This document shows, piece after piece, positions 33,519-42,794 of a stretch of 64,000 nucleotides of DNA. The notes beneath the pieces are model-generated. The model saw nothing but the letters and a program-made list of their open reading frames with translations. It was not told the DNA's origin and did no database searches. Position numbers and translations under genes: made by a program. Source of the DNA: Dehalococcoidia bacterium (GTDB taxonomy: Bacteria > Chloroflexota > Dehalococcoidia > Lucifugimonadales > Lucifugimonadaceae); assembly GCA_028285005.1 (NCBI GenBank), contig JANQQP010000037.1, forward strand, positions 62,001 to 126,000. Direction: 5' to 3'. Each line of letters opens with the position of its first letter. Positions within the stretch are counted from its first letter, which is position 1.

Positions 33519-33738
33519 GGCTGCGAAGCACATCTGATCGCCGACTGCCGATCAGTAGCCGGTCACTCGCCGCTCAATCGTCAATCCCACGTTCAATTTG
33601 ATCCTTCGGGCCTGCTTCCGCTGAGCCGAAAGGTGATGCCGCGTGCGTGTTCCTACCCACAGTATTGCGGACGCACACGTTGCACACACCTTCCACACAC
33701 CTCGGCGATAGCGCCGTGGCAAGGCTCCAGAGGATCCG

Positions 33739-34428
33739 ATGGCCCGCATTCTGCACCGATCACGTCGTTCCCGCATTCGGCGACATCCAGTTGTCCACTC
33801 CAGCGCTGAGCCTACGAAAGTACTCGCTGTAGGCAATGAACAGCGATTCATCGAGCAGATCTCCGGCCTGCTGGCAGACCAGAGCCGACTGAATCTGCTG
33901 GGTGGGGCACAGGACCGGGTCCAGGCTGCAGAGCGTCTTGTGCTGTTGAAGCCGGACGTTGTTGTCATCGATGCAGACCTCGACTACGAGCTTGGCGGCA
34001 TCGATACGGCGATGGCACTACGCACCATCTCGCCCAGCACGGCATTCGTGCTCATCTCCCCTCACTCAGACCCGGAGAGGTTGGCAATGGTCCCGCGAGG
34101 ACTCGGTCTCGAGTGGTCATATCTGCTGTCACACGGTGAGATCGACAAAGAGGACCTGATCTCTGCGATTAGCTGCGCAGCGTGGTCAATTCCGTTCGTC
34201 GACCGCCGAATCGATCGATCGCAGCTCGGGCGACTTCAGAGCCACATGGACGATGCCGTCGAACAGGTTCTACGCATTGCGAAGCGGTCGACCAGGGCCA
34301 AGAGCTCGCCTCGCAAGGCGAGGAGCCATGGCCTCGGCTACGCAGAGTCCGCGAGCTGGGAGGGCAAGGTTGAGACGTTCCGCCTGCCTGAACAGGGTGA
34401 AGACGACGGCGCAGAGGACGAGATCTAG
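33739..34428 (+). CDS. Degenerate receiver-domain (response-regulator-like) protein
   Basis: A 229-residue protein. After a basic 25-residue N-terminus comes a CheY-like fold (about residues 26-150). It has VLAVGNEQRFIEQI in place of the usual acidic pair, the phosphoacceptor-type Asp in VVVIDADLD, and FVLISPHSD. The conserved Lys near the fifth strand is replaced (SYLLSHGE). The C-terminal 75 residues are charged and basic (RSTRAKSSPRKARS) and contain no recognisable DNA-binding domain. It looks like an AAA-less CpaE/TadZ-type receiver or an unphosphorylated signalling scaffold. AGAGGAT precedes ATG 33739. A secreted peptide gene follows two bases later. Confidence 0.62.
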   Translation: MARILHRSRRSRIRRHPVVHSSAEPTKVLAVGNEQRFIEQISGLLADQSRLNLLGGAQDRVQAAERLVLLKPDVVVIDADLDYELGGIDTAMALRTISPSTAFVLISPHSDPERLAMVPRGLGLEWSYLLSHGEIDKEDLISAISCAAWSIPFVDRRIDRSQLGRLQSHMDDAVEQVLRIAKRSTRAKSSPRKARSHGLGYAESASWEGKVETFRLPEQGEDDGAEDEI

Positions 34429-34430
34429 CC

Positions 34431-34736
34431 ATGCGCAGGACGCTGCTAGGAATCTTCGCAGGACTCGTGCTCGGCATCGCCTTTACGGCCGGGGCGGGAA
34501 TCGTTCGCGGTCAGACTGGTGAGGGCAGCAGCTGGGTGCCGGACATGGAGCAGGTCTTCAACACCGCTCTCAGCAACACCTTCGATGCGGCGGGCGAGAA
34601 GTTCACCGACCCTGAACTGAAGGCGTTCTATGACCGCCTGACCGACGACATCACGGGATCCCTGGGCACCCCGGTGCCATTCGACCCCGGAATAGAGGTT
34701 CCAACACCGACGCCTGAGCCGACGGTCACGCCTTAG
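34431..34736 (+). CDS. Small exported protein, unknown
   Basis: A 101-residue protein with a clear Sec signal (MRRTLLGIFAGLVLGIAFTA) and probable cleavage near residue 25-29. A helical middle follows (NTALSNTFDAAGEKFTDPEL), then a Pro/Thr-rich C-terminus (VPTPTPEPTVTP) like the stalk of other secreted proteins in this window. It starts two bases after the stop of the receiver-like gene and is probably its operon partner. Nothing identifies its role. Confidence 0.6.
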   Translation: MRRTLLGIFAGLVLGIAFTAGAGIVRGQTGEGSSWVPDMEQVFNTALSNTFDAAGEKFTDPELKAFYDRLTDDITGSLGTPVPFDPGIEVPTPTPEPTVTP

Positions 34737-34770
34737 CGAGATCGGCGGCATTTGCGGGAGCGACCGTCGC

Positions 34771-34847
34771 TGGTACCCCGTACCGGATTCGAACCGGTGA
34801 TCTTCTCCTTGAAAGGGAGACGTGTTGGGCCACTACACTAACGGGGC
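34771..34847 (-). tRNA. tRNA-Glu (anticodon TTC), CCA encoded
   Basis: On the minus strand the cloverleaf is complete. The acceptor is GCCCCGT/ACGGGGT (with a G-U end pair), the D stem is GTGT/ACAC, the anticodon stem is TCTCC/GGAGA around the loop CTTTCAA, and the T arm is ACCGG-TTCGAAT-CCGGT. The anticodon TTC (bases 34811-34813) reads GAA and GAG. Discriminator A is followed by an encoded CCA (34773-34771). It supplies the substrate of the glutamyl-tRNA reductase in this window. Confidence 0.95.
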
Positions 34848-34939
34848 CTGTCAGGACGCACTGCGCCGCGAACTTGAGTACGGCGGCTAAACAATACTAC
34901 TCGCAGCATCGTTGAGAAGCACGCGGGCGGGCAAGCGAG

Positions 34940-35959
34940 CTACGGGTAGACCGGCAAGGCCTCTAGACCGGCGGTCTCTTCAAACCCGAGCATCACGTTC
35001 ATGTTCTGCACTCCTGCAGACGCTGCGCCCTTACCCAGGTTGTCCAGCGCGCTCACGGCCACCAGCGTCCCGGCATCTTCCTTGATCGTCGCGTAGATCA
35101 GGCAGTCGTTGCTGCCCCATGTCTGCTTTGTCGACGGCGGAGTGGGCACGACATGAGCGAACGGCTCGTCCGCGTAGAAGTCACGGTAGATCGCGTCGAC
35201 GTCCGCCTGCGAAACGTCCTTGCTTAGCTTTGCGTAGTGAGTTCCGAGGATTCCGCGTGTCATAGGCGCAAGGTGCGGGACAAAGGTGACGTTGACGTCG
35301 CCATCTGACGAAAGAGCGCTTAGTTCCTGTGACATCTCCGGTTCATGCCTGTGTCCTGACAGCGCGTAGGCGGAAAAGTTGTCGTTGAGCTCAGAGAAAC
35401 CGTACTCGAGCTTTGCAGAACGGCCTGCGCCTGAGACGCCCGATTTGCAGTCGCTGATCACATGCGATTCGACGATTCCGGCTTGCACAGCGGGCGCAAG
35501 TGCGAGGACAGTTCCCGTTGGAAAGCATCCGGGATTCGCGACCAGCTTCGTCTGCTTGATCTCGGAGCGATGCAGCTCAGGTACACCGTACACGGCAGTC
35601 TCGATGTAGTTCGGACAGGGATGGTCGACCTTGTACCAGCTCTCGTAGGTCGGGAGGTCTTTCAGACGAAAATCTGCGCTGATGTCGACCGCTGGAACGC
35701 CATCGTCGATAAACGACTTGAGCACTTCGGCGCTGGCCGCGTGAGGCAGGGCAGAGAAGACTAGATCCACCGACTCTTCGATCTCGGGAGTGATGGTCAT
35801 CGACGCCTCTCGGAGGTGCGGATAGACCTCGGAGAGCTGCTTGCCCGCTGCGCTTCTGCCCGTGACGCTGACGAGATCAACGTCCGGGTGATTGTGCAGA
35901 ATGCGGGCGAGTTCTGAGCCGGCATAGCCGGTTACGTTGATGATTCCAACCCTTGTCAT
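34940..35959 (-). CDS. argC: N-acetyl-gamma-glutamyl-phosphate reductase
   Basis: A 339-residue enzyme that reduces N-acetylglutamyl phosphate to the semialdehyde in arginine synthesis. The NADP fold begins with GIINVTGYAGSEL. The catalytic cysteine is Cys145 in VANPGCFPTGT, and the catalytic His is in SGHRHEPE. The C-terminal DNLGKGAASAGVQNMN is the family signature. The length is normal. No other arginine gene is nearby, so it is separated from the rest of the pathway. It starts at ATG 35959, about 150 bases downstream of nth, and probably has its own promoter. Confidence 0.95.
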   Translation of the reverse strand: MTRVGIINVTGYAGSELARILHNHPDVDLVSVTGRSAAGKQLSEVYPHLREASMTITPEIEESVDLVFSALPHAASAEVLKSFIDDGVPAVDISADFRLKDLPTYESWYKVDHPCPNYIETAVYGVPELHRSEIKQTKLVANPGCFPTGTVLALAPAVQAGIVESHVISDCKSGVSGAGRSAKLEYGFSELNDNFSAYALSGHRHEPEMSQELSALSSDGDVNVTFVPHLAPMTRGILGTHYAKLSKDVSQADVDAIYRDFYADEPFAHVVPTPPSTKQTWGSNDCLIYATIKEDAGTLVAVSALDNLGKGAASAGVQNMNVMLGFEETAGLEALPVYP

Positions 35960-36107
35960 CAGGTCACTCCGTCGGTTCGGATATTGCCGGGACTGAGTTC
36001 CGGGCGAACCGCGATTTTATCACCGTGAGTTGGCGCGAACAGGTGCAGACAGTGGCGATTACTGGTGTGCTGTGCCTTCGGGTTGCGGTTCGGACGATGC
36101 AGTGTCG

Positions 36108-36818
36108 TCAGGCGAACTTGCCGTAGGAAGGACACCTGTCTCCCAGCGGGCACTTGTCGCAAAGGGTTCTCCGAGCCTTACAGATCTGGCGACCGTGGGT
36201 GATTAGCAGGACATGAAGGTTGAACCTGTCCTGGGGTTCAACGATCTTCTCAAGCACGATATGCGCGTCATCCGCGCTGGTTCCCTCTCGAATGAGGCCC
36301 AGTCTTCCTGAGACACGGTGTATGTGAGTGTCGACGGGTATCGCAGGCATGCCGAGAGCGAATGCCATCACCACCGCGGCGGTCTTCGGCCCGACGCCCG
36401 GCAGGTCGGTTAGCCAGTTGCGTGCCTCGTCGACCTCCAGGTCTTTGAGGAACTCCAGCTCGAGTGCGCCGTGCCTTCGCACAATCTCCATGAGAATTGC
36501 CTGGATGCGGACCGACTTCTGGTTGGCGAGCCCACCCGACTGAATGGCCTTCGCCACTGCTTCTGTCTCAGCTTCGATCACCTCGCCCCATGTGGGAATA
36601 CGTCTCCGCAGTTCGTCGAAAGCCCGCTCTGCGTTGAGGTCTGACGTGTGCTGCGTGAGCACTGTGAAGATCAGCTCGTCGAGCGCGTTGTAGCGAGGGT
36701 TCCATTCGATTGGCCCGTGCAGCGGCTCAAGCTCTTCGATGATGAAGTTGACCGGAACCGGAAGCGTGCGAGGCGGCGTTAGTCGGCGTTTGCGGGCAGG
36801 GCTGATGCGCGATGGCAT
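36108..36818 (-). CDS. nth: Endonuclease III (DNA glycosylase/AP lyase)
   Basis: A 236-residue HhH-GPD glycosylase for oxidised pyrimidines. The helix-hairpin-helix reads LPGVGPKTAAVVM, with the catalytic Lys inside it. The catalytic Asp lies in PVDTHIHRVSGRLGL. Four cysteines (213, 220, 223, 229; C-x6-C-x2-C-x5-C) bind a 4Fe-4S cluster. There is an N-terminal basic extension of about 20 residues (PARKRRLTPPR). It starts three bases after the polyprenyl synthase stop and is in the same operon. Confidence 0.94.
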   Translation of the reverse strand: MPSRISPARKRRLTPPRTLPVPVNFIIEELEPLHGPIEWNPRYNALDELIFTVLTQHTSDLNAERAFDELRRRIPTWGEVIEAETEAVAKAIQSGGLANQKSVRIQAILMEIVRRHGALELEFLKDLEVDEARNWLTDLPGVGPKTAAVVMAFALGMPAIPVDTHIHRVSGRLGLIREGTSADDAHIVLEKIVEPQDRFNLHVLLITHGRQICKARRTLCDKCPLGDRCPSYGKFA

Positions 36819-36821
36819 CCG

Positions 36822-37820
36822 CTAGAACTGCCTGTCTCGAATGTAGCCGGTGAGTTGGATCAGGGCGTCCCTGGACTCTGAGTCGGCCACTGACTCGAGG
36901 TTCTGCAGCGCGGCATCGATGTAGTCGTTGGCGATGCCCCGGGATCTCTCGAGCGCGTCTGACGAGCAGATCGCGTCGTATGCAACGGTCAGCAAGCGAG
37001 GCCTTTCAGCGTCATTCGCATTGAGGAAGGCCGCGATCTCATCGGCGGCGTCGCCGCTTTCGTAGGCGAGGATCGCGGGAAGCGTCAGTACGCCGTTCGA
37101 TAGGTCGTTCGCCGTTGGCTTTCCAAGCTGCTCAGGGTTCGATTCGTAGTCGAGCAGATCGTCGAGAACCTGGTAGGCCATTCCGAGGTTGTAGCCGTAC
37201 TGGCGCACGTTCGCTACAGACTCCTCGTCGCCTTCGCCGAGCACCGCGCCACTCTCTGCTGACGTGGAGAAGAGCGACGCTGTCTTGTCATAGATCCGTT
37301 GTAGGTACCGTTCGCGGTCCGTCTTCTGAGTTGAGGATTCGAGGATTTCATTCAGCTCGCCGCGAGATAGCTCGGCGATAGTTTGCGCGAAGCGGCGGAT
37401 GAGGCGAACGCTGTTCGTATCACACACGAACGTGGCCGATGTTGCGAACACGAAGTCGCCTAACAGCACTGCGATGTTGCCGCCCCACAGGTTTGACGCT
37501 GTGGCATGGCCTCGACGGGTGTCGGCGCTGTCAACCGTGTCGTCGTGAATGAGGCTGGCGATGTGCAGCAACTCGACCGCGGTCGCCATCTTGATGGTGC
37601 GCTCGTCCGGGATGCGTCCCCACAGCTTCGAGGTGAGAAGCGTGATGGCCGGCCGGATTCGTTTACCTGGAGTGGCGAGAACCTGTGCCAGCCGGGCCTC
37701 GATCTCAGGCGGAGGTCCCGGGCCGTCTGCCTCTGCGACGCCTGCGATATTGGCGATGACCCTTTCCAGGTCATCTGCGACCGGGGCGTAGATTCTCTCT
37801 TTAGCGTCGGCTCCGAGCAA
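36822..37820 (-). CDS. Polyprenyl (hepta/octaprenyl) diphosphate synthase
   Basis: A 332-residue trans-prenyltransferase. Aspartate-rich motif 1 (LIHDDTVD) and motif 2 (VLDDLLD) hold the magnesium-diphosphate, and GKRIRP and GKPTANDLSNG bind isopentenyl diphosphate. The small residues before the first Asp motif fit a long-chain product for quinones or undecaprenyl carriers. It appears to start at TTG 37820, because the preceding frame offers no ATG and the N-terminus is of normal length. It lies between metG (21 bases) and nth (three bases) on the minus strand. Confidence 0.92.
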   Translation of the reverse strand: MLGADAKERIYAPVADDLERVIANIAGVAEADGPGPPPEIEARLAQVLATPGKRIRPAITLLTSKLWGRIPDERTIKMATAVELLHIASLIHDDTVDSADTRRGHATASNLWGGNIAVLLGDFVFATSATFVCDTNSVRLIRRFAQTIAELSRGELNEILESSTQKTDRERYLQRIYDKTASLFSTSAESGAVLGEGDEESVANVRQYGYNLGMAYQVLDDLLDYESNPEQLGKPTANDLSNGVLTLPAILAYESGDAADEIAAFLNANDAERPRLLTVAYDAICSSDALERSRGIANDYIDAALQNLESVADSESRDALIQLTGYIRDRQF

Positions 37821-37841
37821 CGTGCACCATTTTCGGCTGTC

Positions 37842-39512
37842 TTAGACGGGCTGTCCGAGTCGGGCGTTCTCTTCTTCTACGATGCTCTCGTCCAGTTTTC
37901 GGAACAGAGGCTTCGGAGACGCCAGCTGCGTTCCGGGCACAATCTCTACTCGTTTCCAACCGTCCGAAGCGATATCGCCCGGCAGCCCAAGCATATCGTG
38001 AATCCTTTCGCAGGACGACGGCAAGTACGGTGAAAATGCCGTCCGAAGCGTAGCGATGATGTTCAGGCCCACCCAGAGAGCAGTCGCCGCGGCCTCCCTG
38101 TCCTGTTTAACGGCGGCCCAGGGCTGCTTCTGGTCGATGTAGCGGTTGCCGTGCTGCGCGAGTGCCATGCAGGCTCGCAGGCCATCCCGGAACTTGCGTG
38201 CCTCCAGAGAAGCGGCCGCGTCAGTGAGAGCGGTGTCGCAGGCCGTCAGAGCCGCTTCGTCCGCCTCGTCCAGTTGACCCGGCGAGGGCACCGCGCCGTC
38301 GAAATTGCGCGTCGTGATTGTCATGACGCGGTGCACGAAGTTTCCGAATGTGGCGACGAGCTCGTTGTTGTTGGCGGCCAGGAAACCGGCCCACGTGAAC
38401 TCCGAGTCCGAAGTCTCCGGCATGATCGAGCTCAGGTAGTAGCGAAGTGGATCAACCTCGTATCGCTCGAGGTAGTCTGGCAGCCAGACGGCGTTGCCTC
38501 GACTCTTTGAGAAACCCGTGTCGCCAAGGTTCAGGTATTCGTTGGCTACCACATCTGTTGGCAGGTTTAGACCGCCGTATCCGAGCAGGATCGCGGGCCA
38601 GATGATGGTATGGAACGGGATATTGTCCTTGCCCTGGAAGTAGTAAGTCTCCGCCGACTCATCCTTCCAGAACTCTTCCCACTCGTCAGGGTTCCCGCGC
38701 TGTTCAGCCCAGAGCTTGGTGGCCGACAGATAGCCCATAACAGCTTCGAACCAGACGTAGACACGCTTCGATTCATAGCCTTCGACTGGAACCGGCACGC
38801 CCCACTCGATGTCCCTGGTGATTGCGCGGTCGTGCAGGCCTTCGCGCAGGAAGTTCAGCGTGTTGTTGCGGACGTTTGGCCGCCAGTCGGTCTTGCTCTC
38901 GGCCCACTCCTCGAGCTGTTTCTGGAAGGCGCTCAGCTTGAAGTACAGGTGTCGGGTATCACGGAACTCGGGAGTTGAGCCGTCTCTTGTCGAGCGGATG
39001 TCGATCAAGTCGGTTGGGTCCAGTGTCCGGCCACAGTTGTCGCACTGGTCGCCTCGTGCCGACTCAAAGCCGCAGTGCGGGCAGGTCCCTTCGACGAATC
39101 GGTCAGAAAGAAAGCGGTTCTCCGTCAGCGAGTACGGCATCGACTGCGTGTCTTCGTAGAAGTAGTCCTTCTCGTCCAGCACTCTAAACAGGTCGTGGAC
39201 AACCTCGCGATGGTGATCGGTGTGGGTGTGCGTGTAGGTGTCGTAGCTGAAGCCCATCCGCTCGAAGCTGTCGGACCAGATCGCGTGGTACTTCGAGGCG
39301 ATCTCGTGCGGCGAGACGCCTTCGTCTATGGCACGCAGCGCGGTCGGTGTGCCGTGCATGTCCGAGCCTGAGACCATCGCCACTTTGTTGCCTGCCAGGC
39401 GGTGGTAGCGGGCGAAGATGTCGGCCGGCATGTTCATCCCGGCGATGTGGCCGAGGTGAGGCGCGTTGTTGACGTACGGCCAGGCCACGCAGACGAGAAT
39501 GTTTCTAGGCAA
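37842..39512 (-). CDS. metG: Methionyl-tRNA synthetase
   Basis: A 556-residue class I synthetase. The HIGH-type motif is APHLGHIAG, the zinc lobe reads CPHCGFESARGDQCDNCG, and the KMSKS-type loop is FSKSRG, followed by the helical anticodon-binding domain. There is no C-terminal tRNA-binding EMAP-like domain, so this is the short form. The start is TTG 39512, since MPRNILVCVAWPYVNNAPH aligns with the family N-terminus and no earlier ATG exists. A perfect TATAAT lies 64 bases upstream. It is the first gene of the metG-polyprenyl synthase-nth operon. Confidence 0.96.
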   Translation of the reverse strand: MPRNILVCVAWPYVNNAPHLGHIAGMNMPADIFARYHRLAGNKVAMVSGSDMHGTPTALRAIDEGVSPHEIASKYHAIWSDSFERMGFSYDTYTHTHTDHHREVVHDLFRVLDEKDYFYEDTQSMPYSLTENRFLSDRFVEGTCPHCGFESARGDQCDNCGRTLDPTDLIDIRSTRDGSTPEFRDTRHLYFKLSAFQKQLEEWAESKTDWRPNVRNNTLNFLREGLHDRAITRDIEWGVPVPVEGYESKRVYVWFEAVMGYLSATKLWAEQRGNPDEWEEFWKDESAETYYFQGKDNIPFHTIIWPAILLGYGGLNLPTDVVANEYLNLGDTGFSKSRGNAVWLPDYLERYEVDPLRYYLSSIMPETSDSEFTWAGFLAANNNELVATFGNFVHRVMTITTRNFDGAVPSPGQLDEADEAALTACDTALTDAAASLEARKFRDGLRACMALAQHGNRYIDQKQPWAAVKQDREAAATALWVGLNIIATLRTAFSPYLPSSCERIHDMLGLPGDIASDGWKRVEIVPGTQLASPKPLFRKLDESIVEEENARLGQPV

Positions 39513-39575
39513 GGATTAGCGGCTCTGATTGAGGGGGAGTATGCGTCGCAGAGTGCCGGTCGGCACGTTCAATTC

Positions 39576-39581
39576 ATTATA
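39576..39581 (-). promoter_or_regulatory. -10 element of the metG operon promoter
   Basis: A perfect TATAAT on the minus strand, with transcription expected to start near 39569, giving a leader of about 57 bases before the metG TTG. The -35 region is weak, with CCGAAC the best match at 17 bases. It lies 74 bases downstream of the rsmI stop, in a gap of 142 bases. Confidence 0.55.
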
Positions 39582-39654
39582 GCCAGCAGTTTGCGGCAGT
39601 TCGGACAGGCTCGGTAACGAGTTGCTGGTGCCAAGAAGTGGTGAGAGTCAGTGT

Positions 39655-40479
39655 TCAGTCGTCTTTCTGCGCCTCGAGCACAGCCGGATACGCTCGGGCC
39701 CGCGGTGCTCCTGTCTCGGCGATCACCTGCTCGACTGCAGATCGCCCAGTGAAGCCTTCTGCGATAGCGCTGCGGGCTGCCTGCGCGATCTCTTCGTCAG
39801 AGAGCGAAGTCTGCATCTTCTCCCGTGGCGCAACTGCGATCACGAACTCTCCTCTCGGGTTCCTGAAGTGCTCGATGGCTGCTGAAGCCGTTCCACGGAA
39901 CACTTCCTCGTGCAGCTTCGTCAGCTCCCTGCAGATGACCAATCCTCGTTCAGGAGCGAGTTCGTTCAGGTCTTTCAATGTTTGTGTGATTCGGTGCGGT
40001 GACTCGAGCATCACCAGCGTCATCGGCAGATTCAAGCTCTCTTCCAGCTCTTGCACTCGCTCGGCTTTCTTGCGCGGGGGAAAACCGATAAACGCGAACT
40101 TTGTCGAGTCGAAGCCGGCAACAGATAGCGCCGCTGTGACCGACGATGGCCCTGCGATTGGTACGACCGTGTGCCCTGCGTTCGTAGCGGCGTTCACGAG
40201 CGCTGAGCCAGGGTCTGAGATAGCAGGTGTGCCGGCGTCGGTGACCAGAGCCAGGTCCGCCGTATCAAGGTGATCCAGCAACTGCCTGAGTCTATTTGGC
40301 GGGCTGTTCTCGTTGTAGCTGAGCGTGCGGACTTCGCTTCCGATGTGGTTGAGAAGCTTGCGAGTGACGCGGGTGTCTTCAGCGGCTACGAGCGAGACCG
40401 ACTTGAGGACATCAAGACTGCGCAGTGAGATGTCTTGCAGGTTGCCGATTGGCGTGGCGACTACGTAGAGGGTGCCCAT
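39655..40479 (-). CDS. rsmI: 16S rRNA (cytidine1402-2'-O)-methyltransferase
   Basis: A 274-residue SAM-dependent tetrapyrrole-methylase-fold enzyme. The N-terminal signature LYVVATPIGNLQDIS is followed by AAEDTRVTRKLL and the SAM-binding VTDAGTPAISDPG. GPSSVTAALSVAG and FIGFPPRKKAER are also family marks. It modifies C1402 in the decoding centre of 16S rRNA. It starts 24 bases after the lipA stop and is probably co-transcribed. The C-terminus is complete. Confidence 0.95.
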   Translation of the reverse strand: MGTLYVVATPIGNLQDISLRSLDVLKSVSLVAAEDTRVTRKLLNHIGSEVRTLSYNENSPPNRLRQLLDHLDTADLALVTDAGTPAISDPGSALVNAATNAGHTVVPIAGPSSVTAALSVAGFDSTKFAFIGFPPRKKAERVQELEESLNLPMTLVMLESPHRITQTLKDLNELAPERGLVICRELTKLHEEVFRGTASAAIEHFRNPRGEFVIAVAPREKMQTSLSDEEIAQAARSAIAEGFTGRSAVEQVIAETGAPRARAYPAVLEAQKDD

Positions 40480-40503
40480 GGTTTACCGCCATGGTAGCTG
40501 TGG

Positions 40504-41394
40504 CTACCTTCCCGCTGCTGCAAGCAGGTTGTCGATGGCCGCCTCGTGCTGCTCATCGGCATGGTACGAGCTGCGGACCAACGGGCCAGCCGCCACGTGC
40601 TTGAAGCCCATGCGCAGCCCTTCCTCTTCAATTCGCTTGAACTCGTCGGGATGGTAGAAGCGGATGAGCGGGTGGTGCTTCTTCGATGGGCGCAGGTACT
40701 GGCCGACAGTCAACAGGTCGCAGTCGACATCACGCAGGTCCTGCATCGTCTGCAACACCTCGTCCATCGTCTCGCCAATACCAACCATCATCCCCGACTT
40801 GCTCGGCATATACGGATCGATCTCTTTGACCCGCCGCAGTAACTCCAGCGAAAGATCGTAGTCGCCTCGGGGGCGGACCTTCGAGAAAACCCGTCTCACC
40901 GTCTCAATATTGTGGTTCAGGACTTCGGGGCGAGCATTGACCACGGTTTCCAGGTGCTTGTATTCACCCTGGAAGTCCGGGATCAGCACCTCGACCTTGC
41001 AGTCTGGGCGCAGCCTGTGGATCTGCTGGATGCTCATGGCGAAGATGCCTGCGCCGTAGTCCGGGAGATCGTCACGGTCGACGGATGTGACTACGGTGTA
41101 CTTGAGCTCCATTTCCTGGACGGTGTTCGCTAGGCGGAACGGCTCACCGGCATCCACTGTTCCTGGCCAGCCCGTCTTCACGTTGCAGTACGAGCAGGCA
41201 CGAGTGCAGGTGTCGCCGAGAATCATGAAGGTGGCTGTCCGGCGTCCCCAGCAGTCACCTATGTTCGGGCAGGCCGCCTCTTCACAGACGGTGTGGAGCT
41301 TGGCGCCACGGAACTTGCGGCGCAGGTCCATGTAGTCCTCGCCGCCGGGCGCCGGGACCTTGAACCACTCGGGAAGTCTGCGTTCTACGACCAT
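40504..41394 (-). CDS. lipA: Lipoyl synthase
   Basis: A 296-residue radical-SAM sulfur-insertion enzyme. The auxiliary 4Fe-4S cluster is bound by Cys37, Cys42 and Cys48 (CEEAACPNIGDC). The radical-SAM cluster is bound by Cys63, Cys67 and Cys70 (CTRACSYC), and the C-terminal RSSYHAD provides the conserved Ser ligand. It inserts two sulfurs into octanoylated carrier proteins. rsmI follows 24 bases later. The gene is divergent from the rRNA methyltransferase, with a 110-base promoter region between. No lipB is visible. Confidence 0.97.
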   Translation of the reverse strand: MVVERRLPEWFKVPAPGGEDYMDLRRKFRGAKLHTVCEEAACPNIGDCWGRRTATFMILGDTCTRACSYCNVKTGWPGTVDAGEPFRLANTVQEMELKYTVVTSVDRDDLPDYGAGIFAMSIQQIHRLRPDCKVEVLIPDFQGEYKHLETVVNARPEVLNHNIETVRRVFSKVRPRGDYDLSLELLRRVKEIDPYMPSKSGMMVGIGETMDEVLQTMQDLRDVDCDLLTVGQYLRPSKKHHPLIRFYHPDEFKRIEEEGLRMGFKHVAAGPLVRSSYHADEQHEAAIDNLLAAAGR

Positions 41395-41504
41395 GAAGTC
41401 CTGATTAGAGTACTGAGCGGTGGTAACTTCGTAAGTACTGGCAGCCGCTCGCTGAGCGGCATTTCTATCGTTCTTACTTCTATCCTAGTTGATAAGGCTT
41501 CAGT

Positions 41505-42764
41505 TTGGGCAAGCGTAAAAGACGCAACCGTTACAGCGGTCCGGACCTTACGTCTCACCTTGGACTGGTCAAGGGAGACGTACTTGAACTGACCCTGGGC
41601 GCCCACGCGGATGACGGAAACCCGGTTGCCGAGTACGAAGGCGCGCCTGTGAGTGTGCTTGGCGGACTGGCCGGCGAGCGCGTCGATGCCGAGGTGATCT
41701 GGATCAACCCGGACATGGTCTACGCCAGGGTCGCCGAAGTGGAAAAGGCGAGCACGCACCGTCGAGAATCGGCGTGCAGCCACTTCCTGCAGTGCACCGG
41801 TTGCCAGTGGCAGCACGTCTCCCACGATCACCAGCTTGAACTCAAGCGGGACCGAGTTGTGCGGGCGATGGCTGAGTACGAAGAGCTCGCCGGGGCTACT
41901 GTGGAGCCGGTAATTGGCAGCCCTTCGGAACTGGAATATCGCAATCACGCGCGCTTCACGGTTGCCCGATGGCCCGAGAACAGAGGGCAGGTTGGATTCG
42001 TGAGCGGCGTGACACGGCGATTCGTGAAGGTAGAGCGGTGTCTGCTGATGAACGAGCCGATCAACGAGATCCTGAGCTCGGTGCAGGGCAGGCTTGCGGG
42101 AATGAGCCAGTTCTCAGTGAGGGCGAGTAGTTCCACCGGTTCGACACTGGTCCAGCCGCGCCTGCCGTCAGGACCCGGACTGCCAGCCTCGGGACAAACC
42201 CACTACGAAGAGGAGGTCGAGGGTCACCGCTTCAGGGTCGCTTCGCCTTCCTTCTTCCAGGTCAACAGTGCCCAGCTCGAACACATGGCAGAGCTAGCTG
42301 GATCAATGCTGGAGTTGAACGGCGGCGGCACGCTTCTCGACGCATATTCAGGCGTCGGCACCTTTTCGATCTTGCTGGCGCCGCAGGTTGAGCGTGTGAT
42401 TGCTATCGAAGAATCAGCATCTGGCGTGGCGGATGCCCGGGCAAACGCCGCAGGGATAGACAACATTGAATTCATCGAAGGCCGGTCCGAGGAGGTGATG
42501 CAGACGCTTCGTGGTTCGGTCGACTATGTAGTTCTCGACCCACCGCGTGTTGGCTGTATGCCGGAAGCGATCGAGGCAACTGCCTCTCTTGCGCCTTCAA
42601 AGGTTCTGCTGGTGTCATGTGACACAGACGCGATGGCCCGCGATCAGGCGAGACTGATAGGTGGCGGGTTTAAACTTGTGATAGTTCAGCCGGTGGACAT
42701 GTTCCCGCAGACTCGGCACGTGGAGGTTCTCTCACTGTTCGACGGGCCGGGACAGAGCGAGTGA
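41505..42764 (+). CDS. RlmD/RumA-type 23S rRNA (uracil-5-)-methyltransferase with Fe-S cluster
   Basis: A 419-residue class I methyltransferase. After an N-terminal TRAM domain (about residues 20-85) comes the iron-sulfur region CSHFLQCTGCQWQH. The SAM-binding part is LLDAYSGVGTFSILLA and VLDPPRVGC. The catalytic Cys lies in LLVSCDTDAMARD and the general base Glu in FPQTRHVE. The start is TTG 41505, and the N-terminus is very basic (GKRKRRNRYSG). Whether the target is U1939, U747 or tRNA U54 cannot be told by eye, so no symbol is given. It is divergent from lipA. Confidence 0.92.
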   Translation: MGKRKRRNRYSGPDLTSHLGLVKGDVLELTLGAHADDGNPVAEYEGAPVSVLGGLAGERVDAEVIWINPDMVYARVAEVEKASTHRRESACSHFLQCTGCQWQHVSHDHQLELKRDRVVRAMAEYEELAGATVEPVIGSPSELEYRNHARFTVARWPENRGQVGFVSGVTRRFVKVERCLLMNEPINEILSSVQGRLAGMSQFSVRASSSTGSTLVQPRLPSGPGLPASGQTHYEEEVEGHRFRVASPSFFQVNSAQLEHMAELAGSMLELNGGGTLLDAYSGVGTFSILLAPQVERVIAIEESASGVADARANAAGIDNIEFIEGRSEEVMQTLRGSVDYVVLDPPRVGCMPEAIEATASLAPSKVLLVSCDTDAMARDQARLIGGGFKLVIVQPVDMFPQTRHVEVLSLFDGPGQSE

Positions 42765-42794
42765 AGTTCTGCGACAGCAGGAATCGCCAGGCCA

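Noticed and set aside
33534-33555. CTGATCG/CGATCAG hairpin after the zinc dehydrogenase as a terminator
   Set aside because: A seven-bp stem with no T-run; left as unproven.
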